Positions 34,618 to 42,603 of a stretch of 64,000 bases of DNA are shown in pieces; position 1 is the first letter of the stretch; each line of letters begins with the position of its first letter. A program made the position numbers and the translations under genes. Source of the DNA: an uncultured Clostridia bacterium (GTDB lineage Bacteria; Bacillota; Clostridia; Oscillospirales; Ruminococcaceae); assembly GCA_946567425.1 (NCBI GenBank), contig CAMNXF010000009.1, positions 53,122-117,121 on the forward strand, given 5' to 3'. The notes beneath the pieces are model-generated. The model was not told the DNA's origin. It did not search any database and saw only the letters and a list, made by a program, of their open reading frames with translations.

Positions 34618-34651
34618 ATTAGAGATGACTAATACGGTTAGTTAGAACTAA
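34618..34651. promoter_or_regulatory. pair of TTAG-N6-CTAA palindromes between feoA and feoB
   Basis: ATTAG-N6-CTAAT (34618-34633) and TTAG-N6-CTAA (34638-34651) lie 19 bp apart centre to centre. They repeat the pattern of the two palindromes at the operon promoter, which suggests a second control point before feoB. Confidence 0.5.
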
Positions 34652-34698
34652 TGAAAGCTGTACATAAATAATGAAATATCACAGAGAGGGGCAATGAC

Positions 34699-37107
34699 AT
34701 GGAGATCAGAATAGCGCTCGCGGGTAATCCCAACGCGGGCAAGACAACACTTTTTAACGCGCTTACGGGGTCAAATCAGTTTGTCGGGAACTGGCCGGGA
34801 GTTACCGTTGAAAAGAAAGAGGGCAGACTTAAAGGCGACAAGGACGTTACAATTACTGACCTGCCGGGAATTTATTCGCTTTCGCCGTACACGCTTGAGG
34901 AGGTTGTCGCGAGAAATTACCTTATAAACGAGCGTCCCGACGCGATACTGAATATCATCGACGGCACGAACCTCGAGCGCAATCTGTACCTTACGACGCA
35001 GCTCGCGGAGTTGGGTATACCTATGGTTGCGGCAATAAATATGATGGACGTTGTCAACAAGAACGGCGACAAAATCAACCTTGAGCAATTGTCGGCGCGG
35101 CTCGGCTGCAAGGTCTGCGAGATCTCGGCGCTGAAAGGCACGGGCATTCCCGAGGCGGCAAAAATGGCGGTCGAGGCGGCGCAGTCCGCGAAGCCGTCCG
35201 TTCCGCAGCACAGCTTCCGCGGCAGCGTGGAGCACGCTCTGGCGCATATTGAGGAGGCTTTTCTGCACGACAAGCCTGCGGAGCAGCAGCGCTGGTACGC
35301 GATAAAAATTTTCGAACGCGACGGAAAGGTTCTCGAAATGCTCGATATTCCCGCCAATACGATAAGACATATCGAGGAGGATATCAAGGCGTGCGAGATT
35401 GAAATGGACGACGACGCGGAGAGCATTATCACAAACGAGCGCTATATTTACATAGCGGAAGTCATCAAGGAGTGCTATAAGAAAAAGAACAAGGGCGCGG
35501 AGACGGTCTCCGATAAAATAGACAGAGTGGTCACAAACCGCTGGCTGGCGCTGCCGATCTTCGCGTTGGTTATGGTTATTGTTTACTATGTTTCGGTAAC
35601 TACCGTAGGAACGCTGCTCACCGACTGGACTAACGACGGTCTGTTCGGCGACGGCTGGCATTTGTTCGGAATCGGCACGGGCAATTACGAGGCGGCTCAG
35701 GATGATTTCGCTGCCGAAAACATTTTCACCGAGGACGTTGCCGCGACGGTTCAAAGAGCGGTCGACGCGGGAGTTGCCGGCGCGGAGGACGTTATGGGCG
35801 CTATCGGAGACGGCAGCTTCGGGGATTTCGACGAGTCATACGGCTTATACGGCGCGAAGCTGACGGAACAGGGCTTCGACATCTCAGCAATGGTTGACGA
35901 GCCTATGGAGGCTCTTGGCGAAGAGATAGACCCCGCGAACTACGGCGTTTGGGTTCCGGGGATACCCGTGCTCATAGAAACGGGATTGGATAACATAAAT
36001 TGCGTTGAATGGCTGAAGGGCCTTATCCTGGACGGTATCGTCGCGGGCGTGGGCGCGGTTCTCGGCTTTGTGCCGCAGATGCTGGTGTTGTTCATTTTCC
36101 TGGCTTTTCTGGAGGCTTGCGGATATATGGCGCGTATCGCGTTTGTTATGGACAGGATATTCCGCCGTTTCGGTTTGTCGGGAAAGAGCTTTATCCCCAT
36201 GCTGATAGGCACGGGCTGCGGTGTTCCGGGAATTATGGCGTCGCGTACTATCGAGAACGAGCGCGACCGCCGTATGACGATTATGACGACGACGTTTATC
36301 CCGTGCGGCGCAAAGCTGCCGATAATCGCGCTCATCACGGCTGCTCTGTTCGGCGGAGCGTGGTGGGTAGCGCCCTCGGCATACTTTATCGGCATAGCGG
36401 CGATCGTTGTTTCGGGAATAATGCTTAAAAAGACGAAAATGTTCGCGGGCGACCCCGCGCCGTTCGTGATGGAGCTTCCCGCGTATCGTCTTCCGACGTT
36501 CGGCAACGTAATGCGTTCGATGTGGGAGCGCGGTCTGTCGTTCATAAAGAAAGCGGGTACGATCATTCTTTTGTTCTCGATAATCATTTGGGCGGGCAGC
36601 TCGTTCGGCTGGGCGGACGGAGCGTTCGGCTTCGACACAGAATTTGAGCTTGCGGATACAGTCCTCGGAAAGATAGGCGCGGCGATTTGCCCGATATTCG
36701 CGCCGCTCGGTTTCGGCGAGCCTACCGCCGCAGTCGCCGCGATCATGGGTCTGGTGGCAAAGGAAGAGATAGTAGGCGTATTCGGAGTGCTTGATTTCGC
36801 GGCAATGACCGCGCTTGCGGGGTATTCGTTCCTTGTGTTCAATCTGTTGTGCGCCCCCTGTTTTGCGGCTATCGGAGCAATTCGCCGCGAAATGAACAGC
36901 GCAAAGTGGATGTGGTTCGCGATAGGGTATCAGTGCGGTTTCGCGTATTCGGTGTCGCTGATGATCTATCAGTTCGGCAGCCTGTTCACGGGAAATGTGA
37001 ACGTTATCGGGCTTATATTCGCGCTGGCGGTTCTGGCGTTCATCATCTTTATGCTGGCAAGACCCCACAAGGAGAGCGGCAGGCTCAATAAGAAGATCAA
37101 GGTTTGA
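34699..37107 (+). CDS. feoB: ferrous iron transport protein B
   Basis: FeoB is the membrane permease for Fe2+. The 802-residue protein has a G domain (GNPNAGKTTLFN, NWPGVTVEKKEG, DLPGIYSL, NMMD), a helical GDI-like region, and a membrane part with the two Gate motifs: VLGFVPQMLVLFIFLAFLEACGYMARIAF...GTGCGVPGIMASR...FIPCGAKLPIIA and, later, FNLLCAPCFAAIGAIRREM. Between the first membrane helix (about residue 285) and the first Gate there is an acidic insert of roughly 110 residues (about 315-430). GAGAGGGGCAATGAC precedes the ATG. Confidence 0.96.
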   Translation: MEIRIALAGNPNAGKTTLFNALTGSNQFVGNWPGVTVEKKEGRLKGDKDVTITDLPGIYSLSPYTLEEVVARNYLINERPDAILNIIDGTNLERNLYLTTQLAELGIPMVAAINMMDVVNKNGDKINLEQLSARLGCKVCEISALKGTGIPEAAKMAVEAAQSAKPSVPQHSFRGSVEHALAHIEEAFLHDKPAEQQRWYAIKIFERDGKVLEMLDIPANTIRHIEEDIKACEIEMDDDAESIITNERYIYIAEVIKECYKKKNKGAETVSDKIDRVVTNRWLALPIFALVMVIVYYVSVTTVGTLLTDWTNDGLFGDGWHLFGIGTGNYEAAQDDFAAENIFTEDVAATVQRAVDAGVAGAEDVMGAIGDGSFGDFDESYGLYGAKLTEQGFDISAMVDEPMEALGEEIDPANYGVWVPGIPVLIETGLDNINCVEWLKGLILDGIVAGVGAVLGFVPQMLVLFIFLAFLEACGYMARIAFVMDRIFRRFGLSGKSFIPMLIGTGCGVPGIMASRTIENERDRRMTIMTTTFIPCGAKLPIIALITAALFGGAWWVAPSAYFIGIAAIVVSGIMLKKTKMFAGDPAPFVMELPAYRLPTFGNVMRSMWERGLSFIKKAGTIILLFSIIIWAGSSFGWADGAFGFDTEFELADTVLGKIGAAICPIFAPLGFGEPTAAVAAIMGLVAKEEIVGVFGVLDFAAMTALAGYSFLVFNLLCAPCFAAIGAIRREMNSAKWMWFAIGYQCGFAYSVSLMIYQFGSLFTGNVNVIGLIFALAVLAFIIFMLARPHKESGRLNKKIKV

Positions 37108-37118
37108 CGAGGTGGGCT

Positions 37119-37319
37119 ATGGTTGAATTTGTACAGCAATACTTAGGCTCGATACTTGTCGGCGCGGGAGTGCTGGCGGTCGTCGCGCTGATAATCATAA
37201 ACGCCGTCAAGGATAAGCGTTCGGAAAAATCCTCATGCGGCGGAGACTGCGCGCACTGCGGCTGCTGCCGCTACGCACAGAATAACGAGAGTTACCTCCG
37301 TCATAGTAATACAAAATAA
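37119..37319 (+). CDS. FeoB-associated Cys-rich membrane protein
   Basis: The 66-residue protein has one membrane helix (LVGAGVLAVVALIIINAV) followed by CGGDCAHCGCC, the small Cys-rich tail of the family found directly downstream of clostridial feoB. It probably binds iron or a cluster at the cytoplasmic side. I start it at the ATG at 37119, preceded by GAGGTGGG; a TTG at 37104 is also open but overlaps the feoB stop. Confidence 0.85.
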   Translation: MVEFVQQYLGSILVGAGVLAVVALIIINAVKDKRSEKSSCGGDCAHCGCCRYAQNNESYLRHSNTK

Positions 37320-37376
37320 CGGTTATCCTCCTTGCGTGTGCGAGGGGGATCTCCTTGAAAAAATTACAAAAAGTAC

Positions 37377-37405
37377 TTGACAAAAATAAACTGGTGTGGT
37401 ATAAT
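37377..37405 (+). promoter_or_regulatory. promoter of rpmG-secE-nusG-rplK-rplA
   Basis: TTGACA (37377-37382) and TATAAT (37400-37405) are 17 nt apart, a consensus promoter. The leader to rpmG is about 125 nt; I see no defined regulatory structure in it. Confidence 0.88.
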
Positions 37406-37537
37406 AATATTACCTCGAATGGGGTCTATTTTTTTTGTGCGTTTTTAACGGGAAAAATCGGACCGCATTAAATCGCAATTCCGCGTCGAGGGAGGCAATA
37501 ATGCCCGGAAAGGGCGAGAAAATAGGAGGTGCCGAAA

Positions 37538-37687
37538 GTGAGAGTAAAAATTACGTTGGCGTGTTCAGAGTGTAAGCAGCGCAACTACAACACCATGAAG
37601 AACAAGAAGAACGATCCCGACAGAATTGAAATGAACAAGTACTGCAGATTCTGCAAAAAGCACACGCTTCACAAAGAAACCAAGTAA
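37538..37687 (+). CDS. rpmG: 50S ribosomal protein L33
   Basis: A 49-residue protein starting at a GTG preceded by AGGAGGT. It reads [19 protein letters not shown] and ends [12 protein letters not shown]. Both zinc-ribbon cysteine pairs (CSEC and CRFC) are present, so this is the zinc-binding form. It is too short for many gene callers and heads the secE-nusG unit, as in many Firmicutes. Confidence 0.95.
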   Translation: MRVKITLACSECKQRNYNTMKNKKNDPDRIEMNKYCRFCKKHTLHKETK

Positions 37688-37702
37688 CGGGGAGGATCCA
37701 AG

Positions 37703-37993
37703 ATGGCTAAAGATTCAGAGCTTGAAAAGAACTCTCTCGAGAAGGTTTCGGACAAGTCTTCGGATAAAAAGTCGAAATCCAAGGACGACAAGAAGAAGCC
37801 CGCAAAGAAGAAAAAGGGTATTGTGAAGTATTTCAAGGACGCAAAAGCCGAGTTCAAGAAGGTCGTCTGGCCTACCCCGAAAGAGACCACGCATAACACC
37901 GTTGTCGTGCTTGTAATGTGCGCAGTGGCGGCGCTGTTCATTTTCGGGATGGATTCGCTTTTCGGATTGCTCAACGGACTGCTGTTCCACTGA
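37703..37993 (+). CDS. secE: preprotein translocase subunit SecE
   Basis: The 96-residue protein has a long Lys/Ser/Asp-rich N-terminus, the conserved amphipathic FKDAKAEFKKVVWPTPKET and one membrane helix VVVLVMCAVAALFIFGMDSLF. It clamps the SecYEG channel in the membrane. GGGGAGGATC precedes the ATG. It lies between rpmG and nusG in the standard order. Confidence 0.97.
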   Translation: MAKDSELEKNSLEKVSDKSSDKKSKSKDDKKKPAKKKKGIVKYFKDAKAEFKKVVWPTPKETTHNTVVVLVMCAVAALFIFGMDSLFGLLNGLLFH

Positions 37994-38009
37994 TTTTGGA
38001 GGGTGAAAT

Positions 38010-38537
38010 ATGGCTGACTCAGAAGCAAAATGGTATATTCTGCACACTTATTCGGGTTATGAGAATAAGGTCGCAGCGGATATTACCAAGCTCGTTGAAA
38101 ACAGAAATCTGCAGCACCTTATCGAGGACGTGACAATCCCGACCGTGACCAAGATCGTCGAAAAGGAAAACGGCGAGACTAAGGAGGTCGAGGAGAAGAT
38201 CTACCCGAGTTATGTGTTTGTGAAGATGGTCGAGACCAACGAGTCGTGGTACATTTGCCGCAATACCAGAGGCGTTACGGGATTTGTAGGTCCCGAGGGC
38301 AAGCCTACCCCGCTGAGCGAAAACGAAGTGAGGGCTTTAGAGCAAGGTAGAACCGAAGCTGCGGCCGCTTTCGAGATAGGCGACAGGGTCGCTATCAAGC
38401 AGGGTGTGCTCGAGGGCTTCGAGGGCGAGATCACTGCGATAGACGAGGAAAAGAAGACGTTGGTTGTCGCGATGAACAATATGTTTGGAGAGATAACACC
38501 GACAACTCTCGATATGTCGTCGGTGAAGAAGATTTAA
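38010..38537 (+). CDS. nusG: transcription termination/antitermination factor NusG
   Basis: The 175-residue protein has the NGN domain (AKWYILHTYSGYENKVAADI...PSYVFVKMVETNESWYICRNTRGVTGFVG) and a C-terminal KOW domain (IGDRVAIKQGVLEGFEGEITAIDEEKKTLVVAM). It links RNA polymerase with ribosomes and Rho. GGAGGGTG precedes the ATG. It is 16 nt downstream of secE. Confidence 0.97.
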   Translation: MADSEAKWYILHTYSGYENKVAADITKLVENRNLQHLIEDVTIPTVTKIVEKENGETKEVEEKIYPSYVFVKMVETNESWYICRNTRGVTGFVGPEGKPTPLSENEVRALEQGRTEAAAAFEIGDRVAIKQGVLEGFEGEITAIDEEKKTLVVAMNNMFGEITPTTLDMSSVKKI

Positions 38538-38579
38538 TGTTGATTATCGTTCAAAAGTTTTTTATGGAGGTTTTTTGTC

Positions 38580-39005
38580 ATGGCACAGAAAGTTGTAGGA
38601 TTTATCAAATTGCAGATACCTGCCGGCAAAGCTACGCCGGCGCCGCCTGTAGGACCCGCGTTGGGTCAGCACGGCGTTAATATTATGTCCTTTACAAAGG
38701 AATTCAACGAGCGCACCAAGGATAAGGCGGGTCTTATTATCCCCGTTGTTATCACGGTTTACGCAGACAGAAGCTTTACGTTCATTACCAAGACGCCGCC
38801 CGCAAGCGTGCTGATAAAGAAGGCTTGCAAGATCGAGAGCGGCTCGGGCGTTCCGAACAAGACCAAGGTAGCGAAGATCACCAAAGCGCAGCTTCAGGAG
38901 ATCGCCGAGACCAAGATGCCCGACTTGAACGCGGCAAACATTGACACCGCTATCTCGATGATCGCGGGTACCTGCCGTTCGATGGGCGTAGAAGTTGTTG
39001 ATTGA
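38580..39005 (+). CDS. rplK: 50S ribosomal protein L11
   Basis: The 141-residue protein is full length. [33 protein letters not shown] is the N-terminal signature, and the C-terminal RNA-binding domain ends in [16 protein letters not shown]11 forms the GTPase-associated centre, to which elongation factors and ribosomal protection proteins bind. ATGGAGG lies upstream of the ATG. Confidence 0.98.
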   Translation: MAQKVVGFIKLQIPAGKATPAPPVGPALGQHGVNIMSFTKEFNERTKDKAGLIIPVVITVYADRSFTFITKTPPASVLIKKACKIESGSGVPNKTKVAKITKAQLQEIAETKMPDLNAANIDTAISMIAGTCRSMGVEVVD

Positions 39006-39053
39006 TAATACAGTGGGAGGATCATTTCCGCTTGACCACAAGGAGGATATTAA

Positions 39054-39746
39054 ATGAAACACGGAAAGAAGTATGTTGAGAGCGCAAAGCTCGTAGATTC
39101 CACAAAGGTATACGAATCCGGCGAGGCGTTGGATCTCGTTTGCAAGACCGCTAAGGCTAAGTTCGACGAGACCGTTGAGCTGCACATTCGTCTCGGCGTT
39201 GACTCGCGTCACGCAGACCAGCAGGTTCGCGGCGCGGTAGTTCTGCCCAACGGCACGGGCAAGACCGTAAGAACGCTCGTATTCTGCAAGCCCGAGAAAG
39301 AGGCTGACGCGCAAGCTGCGGGAGCGGACTATATCGCGGATAATGAGACCGTTGCTAAAATTCAGGGCGGTTGGATGGACTTCGAGGTAGTTATTGCTAC
39401 TCCCGATATGATGGGCGTTGTCGGACGTCTCGGTAAGGTTCTCGGTCCGAGAGGTCTTATGCCTAACCCCAAGGCGGGTACTGTAACTCCCGACGTGGGC
39501 AAGGCTGTTCAGGAGGCAAAAGCAGGTAAGATCGAGTACCGTCTTGACAAGTCGAACATTATCCACTGTCCTATCGGCAAGGCTTCGTTTGGCACTGCCA
39601 AGCTTGAGGAGAACTTCAACGCGCTTATGGAAGCTGTAGCTAAGGCTAAGCCCGCGGCTGCAAAGGGTCAGTATATAAAAAGCTGCACCGTTTCTTCCAC
39701 TATGGGTCCCGGCGTTAAGGTAAACACGCTGAGATTCGGCGTTTAA
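39054..39746 (+). CDS. rplA: 50S ribosomal protein L1
   Basis: The 230-residue protein shows the L1 pattern: [12 protein letters not shown] start, [67 protein letters not shown] and [29 protein letters not shown] precedes the ATG. A terminator follows at 39773, so rplJ and rplL, which usually come next, are not here. Confidence 0.98.
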   Translation: MKHGKKYVESAKLVDSTKVYESGEALDLVCKTAKAKFDETVELHIRLGVDSRHADQQVRGAVVLPNGTGKTVRTLVFCKPEKEADAQAAGADYIADNETVAKIQGGWMDFEVVIATPDMMGVVGRLGKVLGPRGLMPNPKAGTVTPDVGKAVQEAKAGKIEYRLDKSNIIHCPIGKASFGTAKLEENFNALMEAVAKAKPAAAKGQYIKSCTVSSTMGPGVKVNTLRFGV

Positions 39747-39772
39747 TTCGCTTTGCTAACCGATATTTTATG

Positions 39773-39798
39773 CCGCTCGGAGAAATTCGAGCGGTTTT
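39773..39798 (+). terminator. intrinsic terminator after rplA
   Basis: CCGCTCG (39773-39779) and CGAGCGG (39788-39794) form a 7-bp stem with an 8-nt loop, followed by TTTT. It ends the rpmG-rplA transcript. Confidence 0.8.
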
Positions 39799-39826
39799 CG
39801 TATGATTTTGGATTTGAGAGGAACGT

Positions 39827-40141
39827 ATGGGAAGGTTTGCCTGTCCGTGCTGCGGCTGTCTGACTTTGGACGAGCGCTGCGCTTACGATATTTGTCCTGT
39901 CTGTTTTTGGGAGGACGACGCGTATCTTGTTATTAACGGCGGCGAGATCAAGGGCGTTCGCGTTGATAGCGAGGTTTCCGACGAGGAGCTGCTTGACGTG
40001 CCGTCGGGAGCTAATAACGGGCTTACGCTCCGCGAGGGGCGGGAGAATTATCGGAAATTCGGAGCGTGTGAGGAGAGTATGAAAAAGCACGTTCGCCCTC
40101 CGCGCGGGGACGAATTGCCCACTGATAAGGAAAAATATTAA
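39827..40141 (+). CDS. CPCC family cysteine-rich protein
   Basis: The 104-residue protein begins GRFACPCCGCLTLDE and continues YDICPVCFWEDDAY, the zinc-binding pattern of the CPCC domain family. The rest (GANNGLTLREGRENYRKFGACEESMKKHVRPP) is also conserved in that family. The function is unknown. GAGAGGAACG precedes the ATG. It is single and lies between the rplA terminator and the rimP promoter. Confidence 0.85.
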   Translation: MGRFACPCCGCLTLDERCAYDICPVCFWEDDAYLVINGGEIKGVRVDSEVSDEELLDVPSGANNGLTLREGRENYRKFGACEESMKKHVRPPRGDELPTDKEKY

Positions 40142-40149
40142 AAAACCCC

Positions 40150-40178
40150 TTGATTTTTGTCGGCAGTTGTGGTATAAT
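40150..40178 (+). promoter_or_regulatory. promoter of the rimP-nusA-infB operon
   Basis: TTGATT (40150-40155) and TATAAT (40173-40178) are 17 nt apart. The hairpin at 40196-40223 lies at the 5' end of the transcript. Confidence 0.8.
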
Positions 40179-40195
40179 ATACTATGATAGTTGAC

Positions 40196-40223
40196 AAAGA
40201 CCGGAGATAATTCTCCGGTCTTT
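40196..40223 (+). promoter_or_regulatory. 12-bp hairpin in the rimP leader
   Basis: AAAGACCGGAGA (40196-40207) and TCTCCGGTCTTT (40212-40223) form a perfect stem with a 4-nt loop, about 12 nt after the expected transcription start. The following AGGTTTAAT is a poor T-run. It may be a weak attenuator or an mRNA-stabilising 5' hairpin for this NusA/IF2 operon. Confidence 0.6.
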
Positions 40224-40253
40224 AGGTTTAATCGTATGGAATGAGGTGAAAAA

Positions 40254-40757
40254 ATGGCGCTGGCTAAAGGCTTTGGCGCGGTAGAGGCGGCTGCCGAGAG
40301 GGTAGTTCGACCTATAGTCGAGGAGCACGGATATTCGCTGTGGGACGTGGTTTTCATCAAGGAGGGCGCGTGCTGGTATCTGCGGATACTTATTGACAAG
40401 CCCGAGGGAATTTCGATAGACGACTGCACCTCGATTGACGGACTGATAAACGCCGAGATCGACAAACAGGATTTCGTCGACAGGATTGATTACCTTGAGA
40501 TAGGCTCGGCGGGACTGGAGCGCGCTGTGCGGCGCATTGAGCAGCTCCCGTTGTCGGTGGGGAAGCGCGTTAAGTTGAAAACCTACAAGCAAGTTGAGGG
40601 CTTGGGCGCAAAGAACGTGCGCTGCGTTATCGATGGCTTTAACGGCGAAAAATTAACGATCAAAGGAGATTTTGGAACGGCGGAAATTCCCGTTTCCGAG
40701 GTTTCTGCAATAAATTACGACGATTTTGACGACTTTGATAAACTGATGGAGGGATAG
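40254..40757 (+). CDS. rimP: ribosome maturation factor RimP
   Basis: The 167-residue protein has the RimP pattern VVRPIVEEHGYSLWDVVFIKEGACWYLRILIDKPEGISIDDCTSIDGLINAEID, then YLEIGSAGLERAVRR and the C-terminal Sm-like domain. It assists 30S maturation. ATGAGGTG precedes the ATG. It heads the operon with nusA 4 nt downstream. Confidence 0.96.
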   Translation: MALAKGFGAVEAAAERVVRPIVEEHGYSLWDVVFIKEGACWYLRILIDKPEGISIDDCTSIDGLINAEIDKQDFVDRIDYLEIGSAGLERAVRRIEQLPLSVGKRVKLKTYKQVEGLGAKNVRCVIDGFNGEKLTIKGDFGTAEIPVSEVSAINYDDFDDFDKLMEG

Positions 40758-40761
40758 GAAA

Positions 40762-41997
40762 ATGGCTAAAAGAAAGACAACAAAAGGGGAAGATTACGGC
40801 GATTTCTACGAAAATCTCGCCCTGCTTGCCGAGGAAAAGGGGATAGACGGCGAGATACTGGCGGAGAAAATAAAGTATGCGATAGAGAAAAGTCTGAAGT
40901 CCAATCTTCATTTTGACGATGAGGAAGAGGATTTTGTACAGGTCGATATCGACATTGTGAACCGCAGGTTCGACGTTTCGATAATGAAAGAGGTCATCGA
41001 GGTCGTGGATACGCTTTACGAGCCTGAAAAGGAGATAGTTCTTGATGAAGCGAGGAAGATTGACCCGTCACTTCAGGTCGGCGACAGAGTGCGCTGCCCG
41101 ATAGATACTAAAACGTTCAAGCGTATTGCCGCCAAGAACGCAAAGGATCTTATCAAACAGGGCTTCTCCAACGCGGAACGTCAGCACCTTAGCGAGATAT
41201 GGGGTCAGTACGAGAACGAGGCGGTTTCTGCGACTGTCACGAGAATAGAGCCGAAAACGGGTCATGCGACCGTTGAAATTAACCGCAACGAGGTTATGCT
41301 CCCGAGAAGCGAGCAGATACCCGGGGAGACGCTCGAGGTCGGTCAGGTGATAAAGGTTTATATTTCGGGAGTTTCCAAGGAGTACAAGGAGGGCGACAAA
41401 AACCAGTACCTCAAGGTCTCGCGTATCGACAAGTGGTTGATAAAGCGCTTGTTTGAGCTGGAATGTCCCGAAATATACGACGGCACGGTCGAGATAAAGG
41501 CGGTCAGCCGCGCTCCGGGAAGCCGCAGCAAGATCGCGGTCATCAGTAACGACCCGAACGTCGATGCGGTGGGCGCGTGCATAGGTCCGCAGAAGAGCCG
41601 TATTAACGCGGTCACCAAGGAGATCAAGGGCGAAAAGGTGGACGTGGTGCTGTACAGCGACGTTCCCGAGGAGTTCATTCAGCAGGCGCTTAAGCCCGCG
41701 GACGTGCTTAAGGTCGTCGTTACAAACCCCAATCCCGACAAGCGTTCCTGCAAGGTGGTAGTTCCCGACAATCAGCTTTCGCTGGCGATTGGCAACAAGG
41801 GGCAGAACGCATGGCTCGCGGCTAAGCTCACGGGCTATAAGATCGACATTAAGTCGGAGAGTACGGTAACTCCCGAGGATTTTGTCGTGGTGCCGCTTGA
41901 GGTACGTCCCGAGCCGGAGGAATCCGAGGAGACCGCCGAAATCGAAACAGCTCTGCCCGCAGACGAGGCCGCGTCGGAAAGCGCGGCTGCGGAGTAA
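40762..41997 (+). CDS. nusA: transcription termination/antitermination factor NusA
   Basis: The 411-residue protein has the RNA-polymerase-binding N-terminal domain, an S1 domain (VSATVTRIEPKTGHATVEINRNEVMLPRSEQIPGE) and two KH domains (GSRSKIAVISNDPNVDAVGACIGPQKSRI and SLAIGNKGQNAWLAAKLTGYKIDIKSE). The C-terminus is an acidic Glu/Ala tail. The length is usual for Firmicutes, without the extra acidic repeats of Proteobacteria. Confidence 0.97.
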   Translation: MAKRKTTKGEDYGDFYENLALLAEEKGIDGEILAEKIKYAIEKSLKSNLHFDDEEEDFVQVDIDIVNRRFDVSIMKEVIEVVDTLYEPEKEIVLDEARKIDPSLQVGDRVRCPIDTKTFKRIAAKNAKDLIKQGFSNAERQHLSEIWGQYENEAVSATVTRIEPKTGHATVEINRNEVMLPRSEQIPGETLEVGQVIKVYISGVSKEYKEGDKNQYLKVSRIDKWLIKRLFELECPEIYDGTVEIKAVSRAPGSRSKIAVISNDPNVDAVGACIGPQKSRINAVTKEIKGEKVDVVLYSDVPEEFIQQALKPADVLKVVVTNPNPDKRSCKVVVPDNQLSLAIGNKGQNAWLAAKLTGYKIDIKSESTVTPEDFVVVPLEVRPEPEESEETAEIETALPADEAASESAAAE

Positions 41998-42006
41998 GGA
42001 GCCGCC

Positions 42007-42285
42007 ATGCAGAATAAGCCCGAAAAACGTGTACCGCTGCGCAAATGCGTGGGGTGCGGTGAAATGATCGGAAAAAAGGGTGCGGTCCGTGTGGTTCGCG
42101 ACAAGGACGGAAACGTCTCAGTTGACCCGACGGGAAAAAAATCGGGGAGAGGTGCGTACATCTGCAAAGACACGAAGTGTCTGGAGCTTGCGAAAAAAGG
42201 CAGAAAGCTCGAGCGTTCGTTCAAGTGCCAAATCTCCGCTGAAATATACGATATTATTGCAAAGGAGCTGACCGAAGATCAATAA
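42007..42285 (+). CDS. ylxR: YlxR family RNA-binding protein
   Basis: The 92-residue protein has the YlxR signature KPEKRVPLRKCVGCGEMIGKKGAVRVVRDKDG and GKKSGRGAYICKDTKCLELAKK. The Bacillus homologue (RnpM) binds RNA and modulates RNase P. It lies in the standard place between nusA and ylxQ, and the reading frame of ylxQ opens before its stop. Confidence 0.95.
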   Translation: MQNKPEKRVPLRKCVGCGEMIGKKGAVRVVRDKDGNVSVDPTGKKSGRGAYICKDTKCLELAKKGRKLERSFKCQISAEIYDIIAKELTEDQ

Positions 42286-42577
42286 TAACGCGTTATCCAC
42301 AATTTGCCTTTGCAGACGTGCGGGAAAACTCGTTATCGGGTTCGACGCCGTTGTCGGTGAATTGAAAGCCAAGGGCTTCGGCGGAGTTGTTTTAGCCGCC
42401 GACGTTTCGGCGAAGACGGAAAAGGAAGTCCGCTTTCACGCCGATGCGGAGGGCAAAGAGGTCGTCAAAGCCGCGTTCGTTATGGACGAGGTAAAGGACG
42501 CGGTCGGCAAAAGAGCCGGAGTTCTGCTCGTGAACGACGAGGGGCTGTACGGCTCAATCAAAAAACAGTTGACATAA
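42278..42577 (+). CDS. ylxQ: L7Ae family protein YlxQ, apparently starting at an AUC codon
   Basis: Translating the frame from 42278 gives 99 residues: [20 protein letters not shown] is the usual N-terminus of YlxQ (helix, RRAGKLVxG), followed by [17 protein letters not shown] and [17 protein letters not shown]. Between the upstream in-frame stop (42269) and 42362 there is no ATG, GTG or TTG, and a start at the TTG at 42362 would delete the conserved RRAGKL helix. AAAGGAG (42261-42267) is placed 10 nt before ATC at 42278. So the gene either initiates at AUC or carries a substituted start codon. It overlaps ylxR by 8 nt and is 26 nt from infB. Confidence 0.8.
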   Translation: MNNNALSTICLCRRAGKLVIGFDAVVGELKAKGFGGVVLAADVSAKTEKEVRFHADAEGKEVVKAAFVMDEVKDAVGKRAGVLLVNDEGLYGSIKKQLT

Positions 42578-42603
42578 TTGATTTGATTTGGAGGAATTTT
42601 ACA

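Noticed and set aside
35884..37068. Long minus-strand ORF opposite feoB
   Set aside because: Arg/His-rich translation typical of an antisense frame in a GC-biased gene.
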